Positions 39,940 to 48,649 of a stretch of 64,000 nt of DNA are shown one piece after another (the stretch's first letter is position 1; every line of letters starts with the position of its first letter). The position numbers and the translations under genes are program-made. This DNA comes from Atlantibacter hermannii (lineage in GTDB: Bacteria > Pseudomonadota > Gammaproteobacteria > Enterobacterales > Enterobacteriaceae). Under the pieces are notes generated by a model. That model had not been told where the DNA came from. It ran no database searches and worked only from the letters and a program-made list of their open reading frames with translations. The stretch spans positions 1-64,000 of the forward strand of contig NZ_JAAATR010000105.1 of assembly GCF_009907385.1 (NCBI RefSeq), in the 5' to 3' direction.

Positions 39940-39954
39940 ATACGTTTGGCGTAT
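39940..39954. promoter_or_regulatory. LysR-type operator (T-N11-A)
   Basis: ATAC-N7-GTAT is a perfect dyad with the T-N11-A spacing typical of LysR regulators. It lies between the two divergent start codons, closer to the regulator gene. Confidence 0.6.
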
Positions 39955-40038
39955 AACCGTTTTATCAAATGTCCCGCTACCGCACCAGCCTGCTGTAACC
40001 GACAATCCTCACATCTTCCAGAGCGTGAGGCTTTATCC

Positions 40039-41256
40039 ATGACAACGTCCCTTTCTTCTTCAGCGCTGATGCGTACTTTACTGGTGCTTGCCGCCGCTGC
40101 TGGCTTCAGCGTGGCATCGATTTATTACGCGCAGCCGATACTGCCGCTGATTGGCGATAATTTACATCTCGGCATCGGCAGCCTGGGGTTAATCCCTACG
40201 CTGACCCAGGCTGGATATGCGTCAGGGATCTTATTTTTGCTGCCGCTCGGCGACCGTTTCGACCGGCGTATTATTATCATGGCGAAATCTTTCGCCCTGG
40301 CCCTGATGCTGGTTCTGTATAGTTTTTCTACCGGCGAGCACAGCCTGCTGGCGTTAAGCCTGCTGCTGGGCGCGTGCGCCACCGTGGCGCAAGATATCGT
40401 CCCGGCGGCCGCCATTCTTTCTGCTTCGGGTAAGCAAGGCAAAGCGGTGGGTATGGTAATGACCGGCTTACTGTTGGGGATCCTGTTATCCCGTACCGTG
40501 AGCGGTCTGGTGAGCGCGGCTTTTGGCTGGCGCGTCATGTATCAGCTGGCGGCGCTGAGCATTGCCCTGATCGGCCTGGCTCTGTGGCGTGTACTGCCGC
40601 GTTTCGCCACGCAAGCGGAACTGGGTTACCCGTCGCTGATGAAGTCAATGGTTGGGCTATGGCTCCGTCATCCTGCGTTACGTCGCGCCGCGCTGGCGCA
40701 GGGGCTGCTCTCGATTGGCTTTAGCGCCTTCTGGTCAATGCTCGCCGTAATGTTAAGCCAGCAATTTCATATGGGCAGCGCCGTTGCTGGCGCATTCGGT
40801 ATCGCCGGGGCTGCGGGCGCGCTGGCGGCCCCATTGTCAGGTTCGCTGGCTGACAAACTGGGGGCCAACCGGGTTACCCAATATGCCGCTGCACTGGCCA
40901 CCGTGTCATTTGGCTTAATGATATTTCTGCCGCTGCTGTCACCTTTCTGGCAGCTTATAGCGATTGCGCTGTGTGCTATTGGTTTTGACCTGGGCCTACA
41001 ATCTTCGCTGGTGGCGCACCAGACGCTGGTATACCGGCTCGATCCGCAGGCGCGGGGCCGTCTGAATGCCCTGCTGTTTACCGGTGTATTTATTGGTATG
41101 GCATTAGGTTCGATTCTGGGCAGTGCAATGTGGGAAGAATATGGCTGGATGGGCGTGGTTATACTTGCCACTTGCGTCAGCGCAGCCAGTTTTATGGTTC
41201 GTATCGCGGAGCGCCGCCGCCCGCCTCATGCTGAATTTGCTTCGCATAACAATTAA
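40039..41256 (+). CDS. MFS efflux transporter, LysR-linked
   Basis: This 405-aa inner-membrane protein has 12 predicted helices and the MFS loop motif LPLGDRFDRRIIIMAK between helices 2 and 3, plus a matching SLADKLGANRV in the second half. The start is the ATG at 40039 with GTGAGG eight bases upstream; an open frame further upstream has no start support. Substrate is unknown; the pattern resembles small-molecule exporters such as the YnfM-type group. It is divergent from, and probably controlled by, the LysR gene. Confidence 0.87.
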   Translation: MTTSLSSSALMRTLLVLAAAAGFSVASIYYAQPILPLIGDNLHLGIGSLGLIPTLTQAGYASGILFLLPLGDRFDRRIIIMAKSFALALMLVLYSFSTGEHSLLALSLLLGACATVAQDIVPAAAILSASGKQGKAVGMVMTGLLLGILLSRTVSGLVSAAFGWRVMYQLAALSIALIGLALWRVLPRFATQAELGYPSLMKSMVGLWLRHPALRRAALAQGLLSIGFSAFWSMLAVMLSQQFHMGSAVAGAFGIAGAAGALAAPLSGSLADKLGANRVTQYAAALATVSFGLMIFLPLLSPFWQLIAIALCAIGFDLGLQSSLVAHQTLVYRLDPQARGRLNALLFTGVFIGMALGSILGSAMWEEYGWMGVVILATCVSAASFMVRIAERRRPPHAEFASHNN

Positions 41257-41606
41257 TACTTATACCTGCCCGCCATGAGAATAGAATAACTGATGGCGGG
41301 TTAATCAATTTCACTCCCATAACCTTAATGAATTCTTAAAATCCCACTATATTTTCTTAACCAGGGTTTTTCTGAGATAATATAGAACGCCAATTATTAT
41401 CAGGCTTGCCGTTATGGACTTTACTTAAACATCGCTTAATTCTGTTGCCCATATAACCACAACATTATTAGAAACGTTTTCAGGAAACATAAACACCCTG
41501 AGACGTTGTCGATTTCAACCTGCAATAAAATGAACATTATAATGAAAAGAACAAAAAATCTTACAATTCAACAGAAAAGCCTCTGCTGCCGATCCCCTGC
41601 GAAAAG

Positions 41607-41819
41607 CTACGCACAGCAACCCTCGCATTCTGATAATGCGTACTTTTGATAAACGCCTGGGATCCAAAATATATCCATACCTCGTTCGTTTATGGTGCTG
41701 ATTAAATGTTTCCCAAAGTTTTTATTTAATTGACCACTGGTCAGCGTTTTCTTTATCACCGCGCCGCTCACTATGCGGTAAAATTCATTTTGCTCGTCGA
41801 GTCTGTTTTGAGCAGCCAT
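41607..41819 (-). CDS. Doubtful small hypothetical protein, 70 aa
   Basis: An ATG-started frame gives a 70-residue soluble protein with a mixed, protein-like composition and a Cys-rich end (CEGCCA). There is no ribosome site before the ATG (only AT-rich sequence) and I recognise no family. It could be a remnant of a longer gene. Low confidence. Confidence 0.25.
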   Translation of the reverse strand: MAAQNRLDEQNEFYRIVSGAVIKKTLTSGQLNKNFGKHLISTINERGMDIFWIPGVYQKYALSECEGCCA

Positions 41820-41847
41820 TTATTAATAATAAGAACCCGTAATAATC

Positions 41848-41871
41848 CACGCGATGTTATCGCGTGTTTTT
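41848..41871 (+). terminator. Intrinsic terminator in the leader of the ibrA-like gene
   Basis: CACGCGAT-GTT-ATCGCGTG is a perfect 8-bp stem with a three-base loop followed by five T residues. It lies 46 bp before the ibrA start, on the same strand, with no plus-strand gene nearer than the MFS gene 590 bp away. Confidence 0.75.
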
Positions 41872-41917
41872 GAGGCGCAAATGATGCCCTCATTATGAAA
41901 CCAAAAAAGGATTTGTT

Positions 41918-43162
41918 ATGAGCTACCAGCCTGCTGGCGCATCGGAACGTAAAATACCGCTCAATATGAATGTCTATGAAGCCACAACAGAGCGGATATC
42001 CTGGGTGTTCGATTCCTTTTCTCGCGTTTGCGTTTCCTTTTCCGGCGGTAAAGACTCCACGCTGCTTTTCCACTTAACCGCGAAGGAAGCCCGACGACGC
42101 GGCAGAACATTCAGCGTTCTGTTTATCGACTGGGAAGTGCAGTTTGAATACACCATCAATCACGTCACGACGATGAAAGCGCTCTATCAGGATTGCACCG
42201 ACGCGTTTTACTGGGTGGCTTTACCCTTGACCACCGTGAACGGTACTTCCGCGTGCCAGCCGGAATGGACGGCCTGGGAGCCCGGCGTTGAATGGGTACG
42301 CCAGCCACCGGCTGAGGCCATCGTCGATCCGCAGTACTTCGCGTTTTACACCGCCGGCATGACGTTTGAAGATTTTGTGCCCTCTTTTAACGACTGGCTC
42401 GCCAGGCGAACGCCGGTCACCCCCACCGCCATTCTTACCGGCATGCGCGCCGATGAATCACTGCTGCGCTTTCAGAGCATTTGCGACCGTCGCAAAGCGC
42501 GTTACAGCCCCGATAAACCCTGGACAACGGCGAGTATGCTTTCTGGCGCCTGTACCGTCGCTCCGCTGTATGACTGGAAAACAGCAGACATCTGGTCCTG
42601 GTTCGCCCGCAGCGATGCCCAGTGTAATCCGCTTTACCAGCTAATGTTTCAGGCGGGGGTTAAGCCGCGCTATATGCGGATCTGTGAGCCTTTTGGGCCT
42701 GAACAACGTGCCGGGCTGTGGCTGTATCATGTGCTGGAACCCCATTTATGGGATCGCGTCTGCCAGCGGGTCAGCGGCGCGCATACTGGCGAGCTGTATG
42801 CCGCCGAACGCAACGGATTTTATGGTCAGGGGCAACTGACAAAACCGGACAAGATGACCTGGAAAGCCTACGCGCTGTTTTTGCTCGACAGCATGCCGTC
42901 GTCAACCGCAGAACATTATCGCAATAAGATTGCCGTCTATCTCCAGTGGTATCGACAACGCGAGTATCCCCAGGACATACCTGATTTTCAGGATAAAGAC
43001 ACCGGCAGCAGAGATATTCCGTCCTGGCGACGTATTTGCAGGACGCTTTTACGCAACGATTACTGGTGCCGGTCGCTCTCATTCAGCCCGACCCGTACGC
43101 ACCATTATGAGCGTTGGAAAAAACGTGTTCAGGAGAAACGTAAATTATGGCAAGTGATATGA
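41918..43162 (+). CDS. IbrA/YbdN-like PP-loop ATPase (PAPS-reductase family)
   Basis: This 414-aa protein has the PP-loop ATP pyrophosphatase motif VCVSFSGGKDST (37-48) of PAPS reductases and thiouridine/DndC-type enzymes. The DUF3440 stretches LFIDWEVQFE, GMRADESL, RYSPDKPWTTA, EPFGPEQRAGLWLYHVLEPHLW and DIPSWRRICRTLLRNDYWC follow. It resembles E. coli YbdN and the IbrA regulator that, with IbrB, activates eib immunoglobulin-binding genes. The chemistry is unknown; the PP-loop suggests an adenylated intermediate. The ATG at 41918 is assigned with a weak AAAGGA site. It overlaps the next gene by 16 nt. Confidence 0.9.
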   Translation: MSYQPAGASERKIPLNMNVYEATTERISWVFDSFSRVCVSFSGGKDSTLLFHLTAKEARRRGRTFSVLFIDWEVQFEYTINHVTTMKALYQDCTDAFYWVALPLTTVNGTSACQPEWTAWEPGVEWVRQPPAEAIVDPQYFAFYTAGMTFEDFVPSFNDWLARRTPVTPTAILTGMRADESLLRFQSICDRRKARYSPDKPWTTASMLSGACTVAPLYDWKTADIWSWFARSDAQCNPLYQLMFQAGVKPRYMRICEPFGPEQRAGLWLYHVLEPHLWDRVCQRVSGAHTGELYAAERNGFYGQGQLTKPDKMTWKAYALFLLDSMPSSTAEHYRNKIAVYLQWYRQREYPQDIPDFQDKDTGSRDIPSWRRICRTLLRNDYWCRSLSFSPTRTHHYERWKKRVQEKRKLWQVI

Positions 43163-43794
43163 ATGAGACCCTGGCAGCGCTGTTATCCCCTCTGACAGAG
43201 TGGTTACAGCGCCAACCCGAGGTCAAACGCATTGATGCGTTAAACACGATAAAGAAAGCGCTGCATGCCGTGAGTCCTTTTCAGCAAGAGCCTGTGGACT
43301 GCGTACTATGGATCAAAACCACCCGGCTTAACGAAAACAACTATAACCCGAACGTTATGGCGGCGACTGAACGCAAGCTGCTGGTGCATTCTTTAATTCA
43401 GGATGGATACACTCAGCCGGTTGTGGCAACCCCTGGCGCCGAAGACGCGTTAAATCTGGTGGATGGCGCCCACCGGTTCCGGGCGGGAATAAAAGATCGT
43501 ACGTTATCGTCCCGGCTTCGCGGCTATGTACCGGTCGTACTGTTGAAGGCGGAACAGGCCAGCCGTGGAGACAACATGGCCTCTACCGTGCGTCATAACC
43601 GCGCCAGAGGTAAACATCAGGTGCCCGCCATGTCAGCGCTGGTGATGGAGTTGTCTCATTATGGGTGGGACGACGGTCGCATCGCCCGTGAGCTGGGGAT
43701 GGAGCCCGATGAAGTGCTGCGTCTGAAACAAACCGCAGGCCTGAAAGAGATGTTCGCCAGCCGTAAATACTCAGAAGCCTGGACGGTGGACTAG
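43147..43794 (+). CDS. IbrB/YbdM-like ParB/Srx-fold protein
   Basis: This 215-aa protein has a ParB/sulfiredoxin-type nucleotide-binding core. Visible parts are a NPN motif at 67-69, the phosphate-binding-like VDGAHRFRAG (105-114) and an Arg-rich RHNRARG (149-155). A C-terminal helix-turn-helix-like segment (about 172-195, DDGRIARELGMEPDEVLRLK) follows. It matches the YbdM/IbrB family always found beside IbrA. The ATG at 43147 has AGGAG 11 bases upstream; an ATG four codons later is possible. The 16-nt overlap with the upstream gene implies coupled translation and a joint function. Confidence 0.88.
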   Translation: MASDMNETLAALLSPLTEWLQRQPEVKRIDALNTIKKALHAVSPFQQEPVDCVLWIKTTRLNENNYNPNVMAATERKLLVHSLIQDGYTQPVVATPGAEDALNLVDGAHRFRAGIKDRTLSSRLRGYVPVVLLKAEQASRGDNMASTVRHNRARGKHQVPAMSALVMELSHYGWDDGRIARELGMEPDEVLRLKQTAGLKEMFASRKYSEAWTVD

Positions 43795-43810
43795 CGGTCG
43801 CGGGGAGATA

Positions 43811-43843
43811 AAAAAAAGCCCGCTCCGGGGTGCGGAAGCGGGC
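43811..43843 (-). terminator. Intrinsic terminator of the flgKL transcript
   Basis: On the minus strand GCCCGCTTCC / GGAGCGGGC form an imperfect stem followed by eight T residues, about 40 bp after the flgL stop. In E. coli the flgL 3' end yields the small RNA FlgO; whether one is made here cannot be seen. Confidence 0.85.
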
Positions 43844-43885
43844 AGAAAGCATATCCAGTTTCAAAATATGCTCAAATCTTTCGCC

Positions 43886-44848
43886 TTAGCGGTTCAACTG
43901 GAACAGCGACATGCCCTGCATATCGGTAAAGGTTTTATAAGAGGCCTGAAGCGCGGCTTGCTGCATCACATAGGATGAAATCACTGAGTTCCAGTCCGCA
44001 TCAATCAGGTTACTCATCTGCTGCGTTTGGCCCAGCGCGCGATCGCTGCCCAGGGTATCCAGGCTGCTCAGCTCGGCCAGTTGTGTACCCAGCTCGGCCT
44101 GCACGGTTAACACGTTATTGAGCGAGTTCTTCAGACCGCGGTTGGTTTTATCTACTGCCGCATCCAGAGCAGCCTGTTCCTCTTCCGTGGCTCCCGCTTT
44201 CGGGGTTTTCAGCGCCGCGATAGCGGTGTCGAGCATGTTAAACAGGCTCTTCTCCTGCGTGCTGCCTTCCGGCTCCGGCACCGCATTGCTGGTGACGTTC
44301 ATAAACACCGAATCACCGGTATGGCCGATCACCATGGTACGCGCCGAATCCACCTTCTGGGTGATCTGCTCGGCACCGCCCTTGTATTCGATATTGCCCG
44401 CTTCGCCCTGAAACGGGGCGGCATCGGTTTTGTAACCGGCAAAAATGAAGCGACCGTTGCCGTCGGTGCTGTTCGCCAGATTCAGCAGTTGATCGCGGAT
44501 CCCCTGCAAATCGGTAGCCAGCGACGCGCGGTCGTCATCGCTCAGCGTGCCGTTGCCTGCCTGGACGATTTTTTCCTGCGCGGTCTGGATCGCGGTGGTC
44601 ACCTGGGTCAGCACGCTGGTTTCCAGCGAGACTTTCTGGGTGGCGAACGAACGCGCCTGAGTGTACTGGCTGTTTTCGGCCTGCGCCTGGGACAGCACGA
44701 CCGCCTGCGCGGCGGCAATCGGATCGTCCGACGCTTTGTTCACCCGTTTGCCGGTGGACATTTGCTCCCCGTAACCCAGCCATTCGGTCTGCGCGTTGGT
44801 AATGCCGCGCATATTCTGCTGGTACATCATTTGAGTACTGATACGCAT
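43886..44848 (-). CDS. flgL: Hook-filament junction protein FlgL (HAP3)
   Basis: FlgL forms the second junction ring between hook and filament. The 320-aa protein has flagellin-like N- and C-terminal coiled regions (MRISTQMMYQQNMRGITNAQ and the C-terminal VMQQAALQASYKTF) around a variable middle. The length is close to the E. coli 317. It follows flgK by 15 bp and ends the locus at a terminator. Confidence 0.96.
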   Translation of the reverse strand: MRISTQMMYQQNMRGITNAQTEWLGYGEQMSTGKRVNKASDDPIAAAQAVVLSQAQAENSQYTQARSFATQKVSLETSVLTQVTTAIQTAQEKIVQAGNGTLSDDDRASLATDLQGIRDQLLNLANSTDGNGRFIFAGYKTDAAPFQGEAGNIEYKGGAEQITQKVDSARTMVIGHTGDSVFMNVTSNAVPEPEGSTQEKSLFNMLDTAIAALKTPKAGATEEEQAALDAAVDKTNRGLKNSLNNVLTVQAELGTQLAELSSLDTLGSDRALGQTQQMSNLIDADWNSVISSYVMQQAALQASYKTFTDMQGMSLFQLNR

Positions 44849-44863
44849 CGATCAATTCTCCCG

Positions 44864-46507
44864 TTAGCGGATGGACAGCAGCGCATCAAACAGCGTGGAT
44901 GCCGTCTGAAGCACCTGGGCATTCGCCAGGTAATATTGCTGGAAACGTTGCAGATTGCCGTACTCTTCGTCGAGGTTGACCCCGGAGATGGACTGCTGCT
45001 GGTTGGTCAACTGCACCACCACGTTGTTCTGGGTGGTGCTGGTGACTTTGAGCGTACTGGTCTTGTTGCCGACGTCACTCACCAGGCTGGCGTAGGCGTC
45101 GTTAAAGGTTTTATTGCCGCCGACCATTTTCGTGTTCTGCAAGTCGAGCAGTTTCTGGCCGTTGGTGTTGTCGCTTTCGCCGCTGTCTTTGGCGCTCGCC
45201 ATCGCAATCTGCGACTCGTCTTTGATTTTTACTTCCATGTTGATAATGGCGTTGGTGACCGGTTTCACCATAAACGAGTCATTGTTTGCCGCCGTACCGG
45301 TAATATCGATTTTCAGCCCGTCGAATTCAATGGAGTCGCCGTTGTCGGTCAGCTTCACACTGGCATTGTCAGACAAACGCGTCACCTGCCATTCGCCGCC
45401 GACGCGGGTAACCTTATAATCCGACGCCTGCACTTCAGAGGTGTTCGCGAAGCTCACCTCAAAGGTGGCGCCCGGTTTACTGTTTTTCGCATTGCTCAGC
45501 GCTTCAGGCTTGCCGAAGCTAAAGAAATCGGTGCCGCCTTCATTATTGGCATCCACACCCGCTTTATGCTGGGTATTGAAGGCACCGGCGAACGCCAGCG
45601 CCATCTGGTTCAGAGAATTACGCGTCTGGTCCAGATCCTGGGCACGGAACGTCATCAGGCCGCCGAGGCTGCCGGTGCCGAGTAACTTTTCCGGGATTTC
45701 CACGTTGCCCGCGGTCTTATCGACAAACGCCACCGTGGTGCGCGACGGATCGGCGCTTGAGGCCACCGCCGCCAGCTGGTTCGCGGTGCTGCCCTGCACC
45801 AGGGTGTAGCCGTTGCCCACGGTGACGTTGTAGGTGCCGCCGTCCTGAACCGTGACTTCCACGCCGACGATTTTGTTCAGTTCGCTTACCAGTTGGTCGC
45901 GCTGATCCAGCAGATCGTTCGGCGAAGCCCCGGCGCCCACGCCGGTCAGGCGCGAAATCTGGTCATTCAGGTTGGCGATCTGCTTCGCGTAGGTGTTGAT
46001 CTGGCTGACGCTGGTGCTAATCGAGCCATTCACTTCTTTATTTTGATCGCGCAGATACTGGTCGGTGACGCGGAACTGGTTAACCAGCCCTTCCGCCTTG
46101 CCTAACAACGCCTGGCGTGACGCCGGATCTTCCGCGTTGCTCACCAGCGTCTGCATGGTTTTAAAGAAATCCTGCATGGTGGACGACAGCGTGTTGGTGC
46201 TGCTGGAGAGCATATTGTCGATTTTTGACATCTGCTCATAGCGGGTCGTCAGGCCGCTGCTCTGGTTCTGCGCGGCGCGTAACTGATTGGAAATAAACGC
46301 GTCATATTCACGGTGTACACCGGTGACGTTAACGCCATTGCCCACCCATCCACCGGCACCCAGCGTACTGTTGGCCTGAGAAAGCACCGTCGTCTGACGG
46401 GTATAGCCCGCAACATTGTAATTGTTGATGTTGTTACTGACAGTATTCAGTGCCGCCTGAGCCGCGGAAAGGCCGCTCATTGCGCTGTTAATTAAGCTAC
46501 TGGACAT
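44864..46507 (-). CDS. flgK: Hook-filament junction protein FlgK (HAP1)
   Basis: FlgK caps the hook and joins it to FlgL; FlgN is its export chaperone. The 547-aa length equals E. coli. The N-terminal rod/hook motif ALNTVSNNINNYNVAGYTRQ and the C-terminal SGVNLDEEYGNLQRFQQYYLANAQVL are conserved. The middle (about 320-440) is variable. A sigma-28 promoter lies directly upstream. Confidence 0.97.
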   Translation of the reverse strand: MSSSLINSAMSGLSAAQAALNTVSNNINNYNVAGYTRQTTVLSQANSTLGAGGWVGNGVNVTGVHREYDAFISNQLRAAQNQSSGLTTRYEQMSKIDNMLSSSTNTLSSTMQDFFKTMQTLVSNAEDPASRQALLGKAEGLVNQFRVTDQYLRDQNKEVNGSISTSVSQINTYAKQIANLNDQISRLTGVGAGASPNDLLDQRDQLVSELNKIVGVEVTVQDGGTYNVTVGNGYTLVQGSTANQLAAVASSADPSRTTVAFVDKTAGNVEIPEKLLGTGSLGGLMTFRAQDLDQTRNSLNQMALAFAGAFNTQHKAGVDANNEGGTDFFSFGKPEALSNAKNSKPGATFEVSFANTSEVQASDYKVTRVGGEWQVTRLSDNASVKLTDNGDSIEFDGLKIDITGTAANNDSFMVKPVTNAIINMEVKIKDESQIAMASAKDSGESDNTNGQKLLDLQNTKMVGGNKTFNDAYASLVSDVGNKTSTLKVTSTTQNNVVVQLTNQQQSISGVNLDEEYGNLQRFQQYYLANAQVLQTASTLFDALLSIR

Positions 46508-46549
46508 GGAGGTTCCTTATGAACGTTCAGACTCGGTTCCTGCATACCG

Positions 46550-46576
46550 TTATCGGCAGCGCGCTCCCGGACTTGA
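46550..46576 (-). promoter_or_regulatory. Sigma-28 promoter of flgKL
   Basis: On the minus strand TCAAGTCC-N11-GCCGATAA fits the FliA consensus, with a perfect -10. It lies in the 76-bp interval between flgJ and flgK, giving flgKL late-class expression. Confidence 0.85.
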
Positions 46577-46583
46577 GGCATTT

Positions 46584-47531
46584 TCAAAACAAAGTCGAAA
46601 TATCGTTGCTATAGGCTTTGGACACTTTTTCGCTCATCGCTTTCAGCTGGCCAATCATGGTTGTCAGCTTGCGGGCGTAGTGAGGATCGGTGGCGTAACC
46701 GGCGTTCTGCAGGGCCGTCGCGCCCTGCTCCGCCGTCGCCGCGCTGGTCACGGCGGCATAGCGCGGATTGCGGGTCAGCAAACTGACGTAATCCGACAGC
46801 GCTTCCAGATAAGAGCCGTAGGCGCGGAATTTAGCCTTCACTTTTTTGGCTTCGCCGTTTTCATATTCGGTGGTAGTGATTTCCGCTACCTCGCCTTTCC
46901 AGCCAGGGCTGGCTTTAATGCCGAACAGGTTGAAGCTCGGCTCGCCGTTGGCTTTTAAAATCTGCCGTTGTCCCCAGCCGGATTCCAGCGCCGCCTGGGC
47001 CAGAATCAGGTGATGCGGCACGCCGCTCTGCTCGCTGGCCAGTTTGGCGGGCAACGACAGCGCCGCCAGGAAGTCTTTACTGTCGCCGCTGAGCGGTGCT
47101 TCCTGAGACGGCGCGCGCGGCACCGCCTGGCGCACGGTCTGCGCCAGGGTTTGGGTCTGGTAGCGGTTAATGGTTTCCAGATCGAACTTCAGCGGCACCT
47201 GGTCCGGCGTCCCGGCGGGCTCCTGAGATTCGCTGGTCATCTGTTTGACCATCGCGTCCGCCAGGCCCAGCCCTTTGCCGCCAGACAAATGCTGGGCGAT
47301 TTGCTGGTCATACATGCTGGTGTAAAGCCGCGTCTGATCGCTGCTGAACAGACCGTCTTTCGGCAGCGCCTCACGCATGCTTTTCAGCATCATCTGGACA
47401 AACATGCCTTCCACCTGCTGGGCCACCGCTTTAACGTTCGCTTTCGGGTCCTGCCCCGCTTTGGCTTTCAGATCGTTCAGCGCGTTCGCGTCCCACGCGG
47501 CGCTGGAAAGCAGTTTGGTGTCGTTCAGCAT
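46584..47531 (-). CDS. flgJ: Rod cap / peptidoglycan hydrolase FlgJ
   Basis: FlgJ scaffolds the rod and opens the murein for it. The 315-aa protein has an N-terminal rod-cap domain (about 1-100) and a C-terminal GH73 muramidase domain (about 150-310). Its catalytic Glu183 is in AALESGWGQ. It lies nine bases after flgI. Confidence 0.97.
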   Translation of the reverse strand: MLNDTKLLSSAAWDANALNDLKAKAGQDPKANVKAVAQQVEGMFVQMMLKSMREALPKDGLFSSDQTRLYTSMYDQQIAQHLSGGKGLGLADAMVKQMTSESQEPAGTPDQVPLKFDLETINRYQTQTLAQTVRQAVPRAPSQEAPLSGDSKDFLAALSLPAKLASEQSGVPHHLILAQAALESGWGQRQILKANGEPSFNLFGIKASPGWKGEVAEITTTEYENGEAKKVKAKFRAYGSYLEALSDYVSLLTRNPRYAAVTSAATAEQGATALQNAGYATDPHYARKLTTMIGQLKAMSEKVSKAYSNDISTLF

Positions 47532-47540
47532 AATAACGCC

Positions 47541-48638
47541 TTAGATGATTTCCAGTTTGGCGCGCAGGCAGCCCGCTGTTTGCATCGATTGCAGAATCGA
47601 CATCAAATCCATCGGCGTCGCGCCCAGCGCGTTAAGCGCCCGCACTACGCTGTTCAGGCTGGCGCTGGACTGTACGCTTTGCAGCGAACCGCCGCTCTGG
47701 CGCATGTCGATCTGGGTGTTCGGCGTCACCACCGTCTGGCCGCCGCCGAACGGCGTATCCGGCTGGCTGACGTCAAGCTGGCGGTTTACGGTCACCGACA
47801 GGTTGCCCTGCGCCACCGCGCAGCTGTCCAGCGTCACTTCCCGGTTCATCACCACCGAGCCGGTGCGCGAGTTGATGATCACCCGGGCGTCCTGCGGCGC
47901 GACCCTGACTTCCAGGTTCTGGATATCCGCCAGGAAACGCACCTGGGAACTGCCGCCAGTCGGCACGCGCACCTGGATGGTGCGGGAGTCCAGCGCCGTG
48001 GCGCTGCCGTAGCCGCGCGCACGGTTAATGGTGTCGGTGATTTGCTGCGCCAGGGTGAAATCTTCCTGATTTAGCTGCAGATTCAGCGTGTTGCTGCTGC
48101 CGAACTGGCTGGGCAACTCACGCTCCACCACCGCGCCGTTGGTGATGCGGCCGCCGTTCAGCTGGTTAACCTGCACGCTGCTGCCGCCCGCCGACGCGCC
48201 TGCGCCGCCGACCAGAATGTTCCCCTGCGCCAGCGCGTAAACCTGGTTGTCCACGCCTTTTAGCGGGGTCATTAACAACGTACCGCCGCGCAGGCTTTTG
48301 GCGTTACCCATTGAGGACACCACCACGTCGATGGTCTGCCCCTGGCGGGCAAAGGCCGGGAACGACGCGGTCACCATCACCGCAGCGACGTTTTTCAGCT
48401 GCATGTTGGTGCCCGGCGGCACGGTAATGCCTAACTGGGAGAGCATGTTATTCAGGCTCTGGGTGGTAAACGGCGTCTGGGTGGTCTGGTCGCCCGTTCC
48501 GTCCAGGCCGACGACCAGGCCGTAGCCAATCAAGGAGTTTTCCCGTACGCCCTGTACGCTTGTGAGGTCACGAATACGGTCGGCCTGGGCGAAAGACGCC
48601 ACCAGCAGCAACCCGATTGTGAGGAGTGATTTCAACAT
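47541..48638 (-). CDS. flgI: Flagellar P-ring protein FlgI
   Basis: FlgI builds the periplasmic P-ring around the rod. A signal peptide ([19 protein letters not shown]) is followed by the mature start [11 protein letters not shown]. The ATG at 48638 has GAGG five bases upstream and gives 365 aa, as in E. coli; a GTG two codons before it is rejected. Two cysteines (in LDSCAVAQ and AGCLRAK) can form the known P-ring disulfide. Confidence 0.97.
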   Translation of the reverse strand: MLKSLLTIGLLLVASFAQADRIRDLTSVQGVRENSLIGYGLVVGLDGTGDQTTQTPFTTQSLNNMLSQLGITVPPGTNMQLKNVAAVMVTASFPAFARQGQTIDVVVSSMGNAKSLRGGTLLMTPLKGVDNQVYALAQGNILVGGAGASAGGSSVQVNQLNGGRITNGAVVERELPSQFGSSNTLNLQLNQEDFTLAQQITDTINRARGYGSATALDSRTIQVRVPTGGSSQVRFLADIQNLEVRVAPQDARVIINSRTGSVVMNREVTLDSCAVAQGNLSVTVNRQLDVSQPDTPFGGGQTVVTPNTQIDMRQSGGSLQSVQSSASLNSVVRALNALGATPMDLMSILQSMQTAGCLRAKLEII

Positions 48639-48649
48639 AGTCACCTCGC

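Larger units (their letters stand above)
41257..41917. other. AT-rich spacer before the ibrA-like gene
   Basis: About 660 bp follow the MFS gene, distinctly AT-rich over 41290-41590, with no convincing long gene. It contains one weak small reading frame on the minus strand (41607-41819) and a hairpin terminator (41848-41871). The composition suggests acquired DNA between rne and flgL. Confidence 0.6.

Noticed and set aside
39478-40038. Upstream extension of the MFS gene by 187 codons
   Set aside because: It runs antisense through the LysR gene; the ATG at 40039 has a ribosome site and gives a standard 12-helix protein.
41771-42073. 100-codon minus-strand frame overlapping the ibrA-like start
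   Set aside because: It runs through the terminator hairpin and opposite the conserved start of ibrA; no family.
44321-45685. Long plus-strand frame (454 codons) opposite flgL-flgK
   Set aside because: It spans the junction of two conserved genes on the other strand and looks like an antisense shadow.
46968-48074. Plus-strand frame of 368 codons opposite flgJ-flgI
   Set aside because: Arg/His/Gln-rich antisense shadow with no ribosome site.
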